Both the position numbers and the translations under genes were made by a program. DNA of 64,000 nt from the NCBI RefSeq assembly GCF_001182825.2, contig NZ_LFYO02000003.1, positions 124,001 to 188,000 on the forward strand, written 5' to 3'. The stretch comes from Streptococcus sp. X13SY08. GTDB taxonomy: Bacteria; Bacillota; Bacilli; Lactobacillales; Streptococcaceae. A model generated the notes under the pieces. That model ran no database searches and was not told the DNA's origin. It saw only the letters and a list, made by a program, of their open reading frames with translations. Within the stretch, counting starts at the first letter, position 1. Every line of letters starts with the position of its first letter. Below are positions 33,528 to 43,242 of the stretch, piece by piece.

Positions 33528-33660
33528 TAGCCATTTTTTGGGAAGTGTGTTAGAATACAACAAGCGTAGGTTTTTAAACTCATCCCGTGAGGTGAGAAAG
33601 ACATCAGAAAAAAATTAAGGGCCTATGACTATATGAAAAATAAGAGGGCCCTTTTTGTGT
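33528..33660 (+). promoter_or_regulatory. PyrR-type transcription attenuator before the uracil permease
   Basis: A promoter with -35 TAGCCA (33528-33533) and extended -10 TGTTAGAAT (33551-33556) is followed by CATCCCGTGAGGTGAGAAAG (33581-33600), which fits the PyrR-binding loop. The leader then has a terminator stem AAGGGCC (33617-33623) with GGCCCTT (33647-33653) and a T run. With UMP, PyrR would bind the loop and favour termination, lowering uracil uptake. Confidence 0.75.
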
Positions 33661-33686
33661 GCTCTCGAGGAGGATCAAAAGTAGAT

Positions 33687-34937
33687 TTGCTTTTGGATGT
33701 AGATGAGAAACCACCAGTTGTTCAGGGGCTCTTGCTTAGTTTCCAACACGTCTTTGCCATGTTTGGTGCGACCATTTTGGTGCCGCTTATCTTGGGAATG
33801 CCGGTTTCGGTGGCGCTCTTTGCTTCGGGTGTTGGGACTTTAATCTATCAGGTGGCTACTCAGTTTAAGGTACCTGTTTATCTAGGCTCTTCCTTTGCCT
33901 ATATTACAGCGATGGCGACAGCTATTGAAGCGATGAAGGGCCAAGTTTCTGCAGCACAGACTGGAATTCTCTTTGTCGGCCTTATCTACGTTATCATTGC
34001 AGCTGTCGTTAAAGTGGTGGGAACCAAGTGGATTGATACACTTTTGCCGCCTATCGTCATCGGCCCCATGATTGTTGTAATTGGTCTTGGTCTTGCCAAT
34101 TCTGCAGTTACCAACGCAGGTTTTGTAGCGTATGGTGATTGGCGCAATATGCTAGTCGCTATTGTGACCTTCCTCATCGCAGCTTTTATCAATACTAATG
34201 GAAAAGGTTTCATTAAGATTATTCCATTTCTCTTTGCTATCATCGGTGGCTATATCTTGTCAATGGTACTTGGTTTGGTAGATTTTAAACCCGTAATGGA
34301 TGCAGCATGGATTGAGTTGCCAGGTTTTATTTTACCTTTTAAAACAAATGTTTTTGACAGCTATAATCTCTACTTTGGTCCAGAAATGATTGCAATCTTG
34401 CCAATTGCTGTTGTAACGGTTGCTGAACATATCGGTGACCACACGGTCTTAAGTCAAATTTGTGGACGTCCGTTCTTAAAAAATCCAGGACTGAATCGTA
34501 CTTTGATTGGGGACGGTGTTGCAACAGCTTTCTCAGCTATGATTGGTGGACCGGCTAATACAACCTACGGTGAAAATACAGGAGTTATCGGCATGACGCG
34601 GATTGCTTCGGTATCTGTTATCCGTAATGCGGCTCTGATTGCCATCGCCTTCTCTTTCCTTGGCAAATTTACAGCTCTTATCTCAACGATTCCAAGCGCA
34701 GTCTTGGGGGGCATGTCTATCTTGCTCTATGGTGTCATTGCAAGCAACGGTCTCAAAGTCTTGATCGAACGTCAGGTTGATTTTGGACAAGTGCGCAATC
34801 TCATCATTGCTAGTTCCATGTTGGTCTTGGGGCTTGGTGGGGCTGTTCTTGATCTCGGGGTTATGACACTTTCAGGTACCGCCCTTAGTGCGATCGTTGG
34901 GATTCTTCTCAATCTCATCTTGCCAAAAGGAAAATAA
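33687..34937 (+). CDS. uraA: Uracil permease (NCS2 family)
   Basis: About 416 residues with 12-14 hydrophobic helices and the NCS2 hallmark FGATILVPLILG near the N-terminus. The QHVFAMFG segment, AEHIGDHTVLSQICGRPFLKNPGLNRTLIGDG and GPANTTYGENTG are substrate-site regions. It imports uracil with protons. The longest ORF starts at 33633, inside the attenuator stem, so it cannot be the true start. TTG 33687, 12 bases after GAGGAGGA, is the best available, though an ATG may have been lost just upstream. The leader fits PyrR control. Confidence 0.85.
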   Translation: MLLDVDEKPPVVQGLLLSFQHVFAMFGATILVPLILGMPVSVALFASGVGTLIYQVATQFKVPVYLGSSFAYITAMATAIEAMKGQVSAAQTGILFVGLIYVIIAAVVKVVGTKWIDTLLPPIVIGPMIVVIGLGLANSAVTNAGFVAYGDWRNMLVAIVTFLIAAFINTNGKGFIKIIPFLFAIIGGYILSMVLGLVDFKPVMDAAWIELPGFILPFKTNVFDSYNLYFGPEMIAILPIAVVTVAEHIGDHTVLSQICGRPFLKNPGLNRTLIGDGVATAFSAMIGGPANTTYGENTGVIGMTRIASVSVIRNAALIAIAFSFLGKFTALISTIPSAVLGGMSILLYGVIASNGLKVLIERQVDFGQVRNLIIASSMLVLGLGGAVLDLGVMTLSGTALSAIVGILLNLILPKGK

Positions 34938-34939
34938 AT

Positions 34940-34977
34940 CATGTACAGGAGCCAGCGTAAGCTGGCTCCTGTACATG
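34940..34977. terminator. Perfect 17-bp hairpin after uraA
   Basis: CATGTACAGGAGCCAGC and its exact complement around a GTAA loop. There is no T run after it on the plus strand, so it is a stable 3' end or processing hairpin rather than a classical terminator. Confidence 0.7.
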
Positions 34978-35105
34978 AAAAGCATTTGACAGAAAGAGCA
35001 AAGCTTGGTAAAATAGATAGGTCTATAAGACAATCTAGCTTTTTCTTGGTCGTGGGATATGCCAACCTGCTACTCGGATGAAGCCAAATATAAAGGAGAA
35101 ATATC

Positions 35106-35375
35106 ATGGCAATCTCAAAAGAGAAAAAAAATGAAATCATGGCACGATATGCTCGTCATGAAGGCGACACTGGTTCAGTTGAAGTACAAGTAGCTGTACT
35201 TACTTGGGAAATTAACCACCTCAACGACCATATCAAACAACACAAAAAAGACCACGCTACTTACCGTGGTTTGATGAAAAAAATCGGTCGCCGTCGTAAC
35301 TTGTTGGCTTACCTTCGCCGTACAGACGTTAACCGTTACCGTGAATTGATCAACTCACTCGGACTGCGTCGTTAA
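35106..35375 (+). CDS. rpsO: 30S ribosomal protein S15
   Basis: 89 residues, the normal length, with the helical S15 core ([47 protein letters not shown]). S15 binds 16S rRNA helices early in 30S assembly. ATG 35106 follows AAAGGAG. The leader from about 35010 to 35095 contains a possible S15-binding structure that I cannot define. Intact. Confidence 0.97.
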   Translation: MAISKEKKNEIMARYARHEGDTGSVEVQVAVLTWEINHLNDHIKQHKKDHATYRGLMKKIGRRRNLLAYLRRTDVNRYRELINSLGLRR

Positions 35376-35487
35376 TCTAAGATACGGAGCCGTTAAGCGA
35401 CACAACGTAAAATAGGAAAGCTGACGAAGATGCCAAGCATCTAAGGAAGTTTTCTCTTTTTGCACAGTGTCGTGGGCGAGTTCAATT

Positions 35488-35520
35488 AGTCTCTTCATGT
35501 TTGAAGAGGCTTTTTGTTTT
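35488..35520 (+). terminator. Terminator downstream of rpsO
   Basis: A 10-bp stem AGTCTCTTCA/TGAAGAGGCT with a 4-nt loop and TTTTTGTTTT. Confidence 0.85.
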
Positions 35521-35545
35521 GAGCTATGTTCTGTGTTCACTTTCA

Positions 35546-35631
35546 TTAAAAGCGCTCGATACTTCGTTAGCTACTGTTCCATAACCTCAATGTTAATGGA
35601 ACAGTAGCTGCCTCGTCTCAATCGCTTTTAA
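35546..35631. repeat. 86-nt two-part inverted repeat
   Basis: The outer arms TTAAAAGCG (35546-35554) and CGCTTTTAA (35623-35631) and the perfect 14-bp inner arms AGCTACTGTTCCAT (35569-35582) and ATGGAACAGTAGCT (35596-35609) enclose a 13-nt loop. It lies in the 368-base gap between rpsO and the 5'-nucleotidase gene. No gene is visible in it. It may be a small non-coding repeat of the same general type as at 16371. Confidence 0.65.
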
Positions 35632-35743
35632 CTAAAAAGATAAGGAAGATTCTTCAGTTTTGGGGAGTCTTTTTTGCTGCTCGAAATCCTAATTTTTTCA
35701 ACAGAAGAAAAGAACCACGGGAAACCGTGGTTTGGTGAATCGG

Positions 35744-37552
35744 TTATTCTTCGCGTTTGCGGAAGAAAGTGAGACAGCTCATGAGGAAGAGACCGAGAAG
35801 GCTGATGAGGCTTCCACTGTTTGAGCCCGTACTTGGGAGAGTTTTGTCGCTTGTAGCAGTAGCAGTAGCAGTTTTACCAGTTTGATAAGACATGTTTTGA
35901 ACAGTTGCTTGCTTACCAGCTTGATTTGCTTGGTCGCTTGGCACTGGGGTTGCTTTTGACTCTTCAGGTTTCACGTAGCTAAAGCGGTAGTCGCCGAAAC
36001 CTTCTGTTTCAGCTGATGGTGCGATATGGAGAATATCTTTGTAAGCGCCAGTCAAGTCTTTAGCTTTATCAGCGAAGTACCAGTTGTTATCCGCAGATGG
36101 GTTGATGGTTTTTTCTGCCAAGATATAATTGATGATGACTTGACGGTTTTCAAGCCCCAAAAGACGGTTAACAGTCGCATTGAACACACCTGGGAATTTT
36201 CCACTTGCGCGATAATTATTGGTTACAACGATAAATTCTTGGTCTGGAGTGACTTCTTTTCCTTGATATTTGAGGTTACGAACACGGCTAGCACCTGCAT
36301 TGACCAATTTTCCGTCTTTATCGTATTTGTTTGGTTGAGTAATATCAAACTCATACGTCACGCCGTCAATCACATCAAAATTATAGGTGCGATACTCTGT
36401 GTTGATCATGTTTTGTGGGTCTTTGCTTGTTGGGTCGATAGTATTGAACTGCCCAGCAGACATTTCCAACCATTCTTTCAAATCAGCTCCAGTTACTTTG
36501 AGAATAGCAGTAACGTTGTCATAGAGGTAGAGATCCGCTACGTTTTTGATCGCAATTGGACCAGCAGGACTGTCTGTGTAAGCTGTTGCGTCACCGCGTG
36601 TTCCTGCTTTGAATGGAGCTGCTGCAGAGAGAATTGGCAAATTAGCTTCAGGAGTGCCTTTTAATTCTTGTTCGGCATACCAGATTTGCGCTTTGTTGAC
36701 GATTTGGATGGATCATCTTTGACAAGGGCAAAATAGCTAGTGATTGGTGCAGTAGTTGTGCCGACTTGTTCACGGCTTGCCGTTCATGCGGGTCAAGCCG
36801 AGATCGATAATGCCGAGGCGATCGCCGTATTTACCAGCCATAGTGACGGGTGTGCCAGTGATGAGACCATTGACACCATCTACATCCTTGTATTTTTCAT
36901 AGAAACCAGCACCTTTTCCTGATGGGAATTCTGCGTGAGAATGTTCTGTGATGACTGCATCCACGCCATCAATACCAGCGATTTGGTAACCGACCTTTTC
37001 TTCGCCGACTTCATAAACGTCATCACCGATACCAGAGTGAGAGAGGACAAGGATGATATCTGCGCCAGCTTTTTGAATATCAGGAATCACTGCTTTTACG
37101 GCTTCGACAGGATCAATGATGGATTTATAGGTGCCAAGTGGTGTTCCTTGGATCGTATCGCCGTTATCAACCAAAAGAGTATTTGGGTTTTCTGCTTTAG
37201 CTTTATCAATCAGGACAGCAGTTTTTGCCAAACCAATATTTTGAGATGGTTTATCTTGGTAATAATCGTAATTCACTAAGTTGGTGTGGAGATCGGTTGT
37301 GGATAAGATTCGGACATCCACTGTGTCTCCTTCTTGAGGCAAGACTGGGCTTGCGTTTAGGGCTGTAGTAGCATCTGTTGCAGCTTCGTTTGTTGCAGTA
37401 CTTGTTACAGGTGTTTCAACTTGGCTTGCCACAGGGGTGGTGGTTGTGGTTGCGAGACTTGTTTCCTCGGCTTCCACCAAACTAGCAGAAGCTAGAACAG
37501 CGGCAAACATGGTCAAAAGCATGGTGTTTTTCTGAAGTGAATGTTTAGACAT
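35744..37552 (-). pseudogene. Cell-wall-anchored 5'-nucleotidase/cyclic phosphodiesterase, disrupted
   Basis: ATG 37552 (MSKHSLQKNTMLLTMFAAVLASASL) starts a signal peptide. The metallophosphatase domain begins VRILSTTDLHTN; after SIIDP an in-frame jump to VEAVKAVIP skips roughly 90 residues, including the family's GNHE motif. The later metal motif reads EHSHAEFP, where GHSH is usual. The frame breaks after GLTRMNGKP (about 36780) and again near 36712 by what looks like loss of one ATCC. The 5'-nucleotidase C-terminal domain and an LPSTG sortase signal with membrane helix and KREE tail end at 35744. The intact protein would release adenosine or nucleosides at the surface. Confidence 0.85.
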
Positions 37553-37809
37553 ATAGTTCTCCTCTAAAAAGATTTTGGGCATACATTATACACTAAGAAA
37601 CCCTTTTCATCAATAACTTTTTTAAAAAAACGAACATTAGAGAGTTAAATGACTGAAATTTGAATTTTCTAATAGTTTTTGTGGAAGTCGCTTGTGGGTT
37701 TTAGGAACTTGTAAATGAGGGAAGAGTGGAGTTGGAATAGTTAAAGAAATAGAGTGGTCTAAGTGTCCATTTTTTGCTATACTAATTAAAAAAGAAATGG
37801 GGGTATCTT

Positions 37810-38049
37810 ATGATTTGGTCTATGATTGTTGGTCTGATTATCGGTGCAGTAGCTGGAGCAATTACTAACCGTGAGTCGATGGGGTGCATCACAAAAATGC
37901 TAGCAGGTTTGGTTGGCTCTTCTGTCGGTCAAAGTCTCTTTGGCTTCTGGGGTCCGTCTCTAGCGGGTATGGCGCTAATTCCGTCTATTATTGGTGCTGT
38001 TATTGTCATTGCAGTAGTGGATTATTTCTTTGGAAAAGGTCGTCGTTAA
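37810..38049 (+). CDS. GlsB/YeaQ/YmgE-family membrane protein
   Basis: 79 residues, three glycine-rich helices (MIWSMIVGLIIGAVAGAIT, MLAGLVGSSVGQSLFGFWG, IPSIIGAVIVIAVVDYFFG) and a short basic tail. This is the pattern of transglycosylase-associated/GlsB stress proteins. It is a single gene with AAATGGGGG before the ATG. Function is not well defined; members are induced by general stress. Intact. Confidence 0.88.
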   Translation: MIWSMIVGLIIGAVAGAITNRESMGCITKMLAGLVGSSVGQSLFGFWGPSLAGMALIPSIIGAVIVIAVVDYFFGKGRR

Positions 38050-38061
38050 ATGAGCATAAAG

Positions 38062-38095
38062 AAAACGAGTTAGTATTCCAACTCGTTTTTTATAT
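38062..38095. terminator. Terminator between convergent glsB-like gene and lctO
   Basis: A perfect 10-bp stem AAAACGAGTT/AACTCGTTTT with an 8-nt loop and T/A-rich tails; probably bidirectional. Confidence 0.88.
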
Positions 38096-39244
38096 TAGTC
38101 AAAATGAATAGGTGCTGGATCGTATGGAGTGGTTGGATCGTAGGGATTGGGTTGAAGTTCTGCTTTTTTCACATCTTAAATGGTCTTAGTACCAGCCAGC
38201 TGCATGGTCATTTTCAATTCATCATTGATTTTTTCAAAAACCTGACGAGCGCCTTCGCTACCACCAGCAGCTAAGCCGCAGAGGACGGGGGGACCAATAG
38301 CTACCAAGTCAGCGCCAGAAACTAGAGCTTTAAAGACGTGTTGACCACGACGAACACCTGAGTCAAAAACGATTGGTACACGTTTGTTCACCACCTCCGC
38401 GATGCCTTTCAAGGTATCAAATGAGTCTGGGCCGCCATCCAATGCAAATTGCGCATCTTCGACAGATTGAATCCCCCTTGACATATACAGGAAGACCTGA
38501 GTACTCTTTGATAAAGGCCACATCCTCTGGAGACAAGTCCTGTTTAGCAGATTGGTAGACGGATCCGATGGTTTGATGACCATCTGAGTGCAAAAACTCG
38601 TCAACAATCGGCATGCCAAATGGGAAGGTAAAGTGGTTGCGTTTGTCCACTTCACGGTTTCCGGCAACAGTCGGCATGCCAAATGGGACGGTAAAGTGGT
38701 TGCGTTTGTCCACTTCACGGTTTCCGGCAACAGTCGCGTCAGCTGTCAAGACGATAGCTTTTGCGCCTTGCTCTTTGACACGGTCCATGATTTTCTTGTT
38801 AATCTCATTGTCCTTGCTGAAGTAAAATTGGAACCAAAGTGGACTGCCTTCTAGTGCCTCTCCAATAGCTGGCAAATCCGTAGAAGAATAAGAAGAAACG
38901 GTATAAATAGAGCCAAATTCTTTGGTCGCTTTCGCGCTAGCTATTTCGCCTGCTTCATTAACTAATTTGTGAGAGGCAATCGGAGCCATGATAATGGGTG
39001 AAGTCAGCTGATCGCCGTAAATCTCTGTGCTGGTATCCGGTTTGTCGAAACCTCGCAGTGTTTTTGGCAAGACCAGTTGGTGGTTAAATGCGCGTGTATT
39101 TTCATAGAGGGTAAAGAGATCGCCTGCCCCACTAGCAATATAGCCGAAGGCTCCCTTAGGGATGATTTCCTGCGCCATTTTTTCTAGGTCATAGACATTG
39201 TTAAAATCAACAAGACCTTCACGGGTACTAGTTTTGAATTCCAT
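38095..39244 (-). pseudogene. lctO: L-lactate oxidase with four separate lesions
   Basis: FMN-dependent enzyme converting L-lactate and O2 to pyruvate and H2O2. ATG 39244 (MEFKTSTREG) is preferred to 39250 by its spacing from GAAAGGAAG. The N-terminal half ([46 protein letters not shown]) is good. Lesions: a 63-bp tandem duplication (38610-38735) repeating 21 residues; one extra G in the G-run near 38474-38478 that shifts the frame after LPVYVKG; loss of about 18 residues including the catalytic SNHGGRQ between DAQFAL and DGGPDSFD; and GAA to TAA at 38174-38176. After that TAA the frame continues DVKKAELQPNPYDPTT to a TAA at 38095. Confidence 0.88.
38610..38735. repeat. 63-bp tandem duplication inside lctO
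   Basis: Two head-to-tail copies, 38610-38672 and 38673-38735, differ at one base (GGGAAGG against GGGACGG). 63 is a multiple of three, so the coding frame is kept and 21 residues are repeated. Confidence 0.97.
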
Positions 39245-39309
39245 AGTCATCTTCCTTTCTCTTTTTTTGAGAATATGCAGATTATTTTCTAAATATCATT
39301 AAATATATG

Positions 39310-39342
39310 GAAAAAAACGAGCAGTTCTTCAACTCGTTTTTT
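39310..39342. terminator. Terminator of the acetyltransferase gene
   Basis: A 10-bp stem AAAAAACGAG/CTCGTTTTTT and an 11-nt loop, with T runs on the minus strand. Confidence 0.85.
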
Positions 39343-39345
39343 GTT

Positions 39346-39883
39346 TTATAGATTGTCAATCCAGTATCGTAGCATGTAATCTCCGTCGCTTTTATCAAAG
39401 CGAGTGTCTTCGTAGACACCGCCGTTAGCTAGAATCGTTTTTTTGGGAACCAATATTCCAATCGGCAGCAGTGATGAGGACACGGTCGATTCCTAACTTT
39501 TTAGCTTCTTCAAGTGCCAGTCGGAGCTGCTCGGTCGCGTAGCCTTTTCTCCGCTCACTCGGTTTGATAGAATAGCCGATATGACCAGCAGTGTTGAGCA
39601 AGAAATCTTGGTTAGTATCGTGACGGATATTACAGATGCCCACCATGGCTTGGTCACTTTGACGAATGCACAAAAAGGTGCTGGATGGTGAACGTCCAGT
39701 GTCAACAGTGGTGTAGGATGACGCTTTTTCCAAATGTGTTAGCCATTCCTCTATGTCCTCGATTTCTTCTAGACGACTTCCGCCATAGAGATGTTGACCA
39801 ATGAAGGCTTGTTTATAGGTTAAAATTTGTTCTTTGTAATCTAGACTAGGTCTGACGAGCAGTAAAGTCTCCATTTTTTTCAT
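39346..39883 (-). pseudogene. GNAT-family acetyltransferase (RimJ/RimL-like), 1-nt frameshift
   Basis: Start ATG 39883 behind GGAGG. The frame runs to WNIGSQKN and stops at 39425. With one A fewer in the run of seven A at about 39439-39445 the protein would continue TILANGGVYEDTRFDKSDGDYMLRYWIDNL to a TAA at 39346, a normal ending. The acetyl-CoA region (GYSIKPSERRKGYATEQLRLAL) is intact. Homopolymer length is the only fault seen. Confidence 0.85.
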
Positions 39884-40082
39884 AGGAATCCTCCAAGGTT
39901 TTTTAGGATTATCTCATAAGCTAGAAATATTGTCAAAAGTCTTTTTTATCCTTACCCAAAAGGGGTAGAATGTGGTAAAATAGTGAGGATACGTGGTTTT
40001 GTGCAAAGTTGAGTGGAGCAGATTTGTTCGATTGAATTTTGTGGAAAACACGTAGAAAAAAATTATTTTGAGGAGTCTTTCA

Positions 40083-42323
40083 ATGACCAAACAAGTATTT
40101 GAAACAGTCTTTGCGGGTCGCAAATTGGTGGTCGAAACAGGCCAAGTGGCTAAGCAAGCAAATGGCGCGGTAGTCGTTCGTTATGGCGACAGTACCGTTT
40201 TGACAGCGGCTGTGATGTCTAAAAAAAAGGCGACGGGTGATTTCTTCCCGCTTCAAGTTAACTATGAAGAAAAAATGTACGCTGCTGGGAAATTCCCGGG
40301 TGGTTGGATGAAACGTGAAGGTCGTCCATCGACGGATGCGACCTTGACTGCCCGTCTGATTGACCGTCCGATCCGACCAATGTTTGCGGAAGGTTTCCGC
40401 AATGAAGTGCAAGTGATTAACACAGTTCTTTCCTACGATGCGGATGCTTCAGCACCGATGGCAGCCATGTTTGGTTCATCTCTTGCCCTTGCCATTTCAG
40501 ATATTCCATTTAATGGTCCAATCGCAGGTGTGCAAATGGGTTATGTGGATGGAGAACTCATCATCAACCCAGACCAAGCACAAACTCAAGCTTCGCTATT
40601 GGAACTAACTGTAGCGGGGAACAAAGATGCCATCAACATGGTAGAATCTGGCGCTAAAGAATTGTCAGAAGAAATTATGTTGGAAGCTCTTTTGAAAGGT
40701 CATGCGGCCATTCAAGAACTCCTGGAATTCCAAAACCAAATCGTAGCAGCAGTCGGCAAGGAAAAAGCAGAAGTCGAACTCTTGCAAGTAGATCCGGAGC
40801 TCCAAGCTGAAATCAACGAAAAATACTACGCTGACTTGGCACGTGCGGTTCAAGTTGAAGAAAAATTAGCGCGTGAAGATGCGACAAATGCAGTACGTGA
40901 GCAAGTCTTTGGTGAATACACGGCTCGCTTTGCAGAAGATCCAGAATTTGACCGCATCTACCGTGAAGTGACAGAAATCTTGGAACAAATGGAGCACGCG
41001 GAAGTGCGCCGCCTTATCACAGAAGATAAGGTTCGTCCTGATGGTCGTCGTGTGGATGAAATCCGTCCATTGGCAGCAGAAGTGGACTTCTTGCCAAAGG
41101 TGCATGGCTCAGGCCTCTTCACTCGTGGACAAACCCAAGCCTTGTCTGTCTTGACTTTGGCACCGATGGGGGAAACTCAAATTATCGATGGCCTCGATGA
41201 TGAATATAAAAAACGCTTCTTGCACCACTACAACTTCCCACAGTATTCAGTGGGTTCAACAGGTCGTTATGGTGCGCCAGGTCGTCGTGAAATCGGTCAC
41301 GGTGCCCTTGGTGAGCGCGCTCTTGAGCAAGTGTTGCCAAGCTTGGAAGAATTCCCATATGCTATTCGTTTGGTAGCAGAAGTATTGGAATCAAACGGTT
41401 CATCTTCACAGGCTTCTATCACAGCTGGTACTTTGGCTCTCATGGCTGGTGGTGTACCGATTAAAGCGCCTGTAGCGGGTATTGCCATGGGTCTGATTTC
41501 AGATGGTACAAATTACACAGTTTTGACAGATATTCAAGGTCTTGAGGACCACTTTGGCGACATGGACTTCAAGGTTGCGGGGACTCGCGAAGGAATTACA
41601 GCCCTCCAAATGGACATCAAGATTGACGGTATTACACCACAAATCTTGGAAGAAGCCTTAGCGCAGGCCAAGAAAGCTCGTTTTGAAATCTTGGATGTCA
41701 TCCACGACGCTATTCCAGAAGTTCGTCCTGATTTGGCGCCAACTGCTCCGAAAATTGACACCATCAAGATTGATGTGGACAAGATTAAAGTGGTTATTGG
41801 TAAAGGTGGCGAAACCATTGATAAGATTATTGCTGAAACTGGCGTGAAAATTGACATCGATGAAGAAGGAAATGTAGCCATCTACTCTAGCGATCGCGAT
41901 GCCATTGAACGTGCTAAAGAAATCATTGGCAACTTGGTGCGTGAAGCCAAAGTTGGTGAAGTCTACAAGGCAAAAGTCGTTCGTATCGAGAAATTTGGTG
42001 CCTTTGTCAATCTCTTTGAGAAGACAGATGCCTTGGTACATATCTCTGAAATGGCTTGGGGGCGTACAAATAGTGTCGAAGACTTAGTTGAAATCGGCGA
42101 TGAAGTTGATGTGAAAATCATGAAAATTGACGAAAAAGGTCGTGTGGATGCTTCTATGAAAGCTCTTCTTCCAAAACCAGAAGGTATTTCTGAAGAGTCA
42201 GAGAAAAAAGAACGCTCAGACCGTCCACGTCGTCATCATGACAAACAGGATCGTCATGAAAAACGTGAGAAAAAAGAAACAAAGGACTTTGGGGAATTCA
42301 AAATTCACAAGGTAGAAAAATAA
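40083..42323 (+). CDS. pnp: Polynucleotide phosphorylase
   Basis: 746 residues from ATG 40083 ([15 protein letters not shown]). Two RNase PH domains ([15 protein letters not shown]; then [18 protein letters not shown] and [11 protein letters not shown]), an all-helical linker, a KH domain with [12 protein letters not shown] and an S1 domain ([18 protein letters not shown]). The tail is charged Arg/Lys/Asp-rich, about 55 residues. It is a 3'-5' phosphorolytic exonuclease of the RNA degradosome. Followed by cysE as in other streptococci. Intact. Confidence 0.97.
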   Translation: MTKQVFETVFAGRKLVVETGQVAKQANGAVVVRYGDSTVLTAAVMSKKKATGDFFPLQVNYEEKMYAAGKFPGGWMKREGRPSTDATLTARLIDRPIRPMFAEGFRNEVQVINTVLSYDADASAPMAAMFGSSLALAISDIPFNGPIAGVQMGYVDGELIINPDQAQTQASLLELTVAGNKDAINMVESGAKELSEEIMLEALLKGHAAIQELLEFQNQIVAAVGKEKAEVELLQVDPELQAEINEKYYADLARAVQVEEKLAREDATNAVREQVFGEYTARFAEDPEFDRIYREVTEILEQMEHAEVRRLITEDKVRPDGRRVDEIRPLAAEVDFLPKVHGSGLFTRGQTQALSVLTLAPMGETQIIDGLDDEYKKRFLHHYNFPQYSVGSTGRYGAPGRREIGHGALGERALEQVLPSLEEFPYAIRLVAEVLESNGSSSQASITAGTLALMAGGVPIKAPVAGIAMGLISDGTNYTVLTDIQGLEDHFGDMDFKVAGTREGITALQMDIKIDGITPQILEEALAQAKKARFEILDVIHDAIPEVRPDLAPTAPKIDTIKIDVDKIKVVIGKGGETIDKIIAETGVKIDIDEEGNVAIYSSDRDAIERAKEIIGNLVREAKVGEVYKAKVVRIEKFGAFVNLFEKTDALVHISEMAWGRTNSVEDLVEIGDEVDVKIMKIDEKGRVDASMKALLPKPEGISEESEKKERSDRPRRHHDKQDRHEKREKKETKDFGEFKIHKVEK

Positions 42324-42330
42324 GACAGGT

Positions 42331-42363
42331 TGAGGCTATGGACGCAAGTCCCAGCCTTTTCCA
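42331..42363 (+). terminator. Weak terminator after pnp
   Basis: A GAGGCT..GGAC stem pairs with GTCC.AGCC around GCAA, followed by TTTTCC. It may allow read-through into cysE. Confidence 0.55.
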
Positions 42364-42393
42364 ATAGTGGGACAAGATAGAGAAAGGCAAGAT

Positions 42394-43017
42394 ATGGGTT
42401 GGTGGAAAGAAACGATTGCCATCGTCAAGGAAAATGATCCTGCGGCGCGGACGACGCTGGAGGTGCTTTTGACCTACCCTGGTGTCAAGGCTCTGGCTGC
42501 CCACCGCTTGTCTCATTTTCTATGGAATCATGGGTTGAAACTCTTGGCACGTATGCATGGTCAATTCTGGCGTTTTTGGACCCAGATTGAAATCCATCCT
42601 GGCGCCCAGATTGCGGCTGGCGTCTTCATAGACCATGGGGGAGGTCTCGTCATTGGGGAGACAACTGTCATTGAAAAAGGGGTCATGCTCTATCATGGAG
42701 TGACCCTTGGTGGTAGTGGCAAAGACACAAGAAAACGCCATCCGACTATTCGGGAAGGGGCGCTCATTTCCGCTCATTCGCAGGTCATTGGTCCTGTAGA
42801 AGTTGGTGCGCGTGCCAAGGTTGGTGCAGCAGCGGTAGTAGTGGCAGACGTTCCAGCAGATGTAACAGTTGTTGGTATTCCTGCTAAGGTGGTCCGTGTT
42901 CACGGCAAAAAAGATGACTTGGTCATCCACCAAATAGAAGAAGAACGCGATACTCGTTACTATACTTCTAAATTGGAAGAAATGCGCGAAGCCAGTCATC
43001 ACTCATCGCATTTGTGA
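42394..43017 (+). CDS. cysE: Serine O-acetyltransferase
   Basis: 207 residues from ATG 42394 (MGWWKETIAIVKEND) behind GAAAGGCAAG; an ORF start at 42367 has no support. A helical N-terminal domain and a left-handed beta-helix of hexapeptide repeats (IHPGAQIAAGVFIDHGGGLVIGETTVIEKGV, YHGVTLGGSGKDTRKRHPTI). The His in FIDHG and the LGGSGKD segment belong to the active site. It makes O-acetylserine for cysteine synthesis; cysS follows, a logical grouping. Intact. Confidence 0.95.
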   Translation: MGWWKETIAIVKENDPAARTTLEVLLTYPGVKALAAHRLSHFLWNHGLKLLARMHGQFWRFWTQIEIHPGAQIAAGVFIDHGGGLVIGETTVIEKGVMLYHGVTLGGSGKDTRKRHPTIREGALISAHSQVIGPVEVGARAKVGAAAVVVADVPADVTVVGIPAKVVRVHGKKDDLVIHQIEEERDTRYYTSKLEEMREASHHSSHL

Positions 43018-43066
43018 GGGGGAGCTATGCTTGCTTGGAATAGTGTCTCAATTAGAAAGTGAAAAT

Positions 43067-43213
43067 ATGTTTGATTTTTATGAGAAACATAAACCAGTGA
43101 GCTTGGGAACTCTCTTTTTAGATCTGGTATTTGTTCCGACAACTTTTCAAGCCAATTGGATGGCAGCAGCTGCAACGGGTCTGGCGACGCTTGTTTTAGG
43201 TGGTTATTTGTAG
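43067..43213 (+). CDS. Small membrane protein, unknown
   Basis: 48 residues (ATG 43067) with a C-terminal hydrophobic stretch WMAAAATGLATLVLGGYL. A small hypothetical gene occupies this position between cysE and cysS in pneumococcus too, as I recall. The ribosome site is weak (GAAAGTGA). It may be real or the remnant of a longer gene. Confidence 0.4.
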   Translation: MFDFYEKHKPVSLGTLFLDLVFVPTTFQANWMAAAATGLATLVLGGYL

Positions 43214-43242
43214 AAAAAATATAAAGGAGGAGAGAGCTGAGC

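Noticed and set aside
33633..33686. Extra N-terminal residues of the uracil permease
   Set aside because: They are encoded by the attenuator stem and T run and precede the ribosome site.
38588..38854. Plus-strand ORFs with a repeated [13 protein letters not shown] peptide
   Set aside because: This is the antisense shadow of the 63-bp duplication inside lctO; no ribosome site and no independent coding signal.
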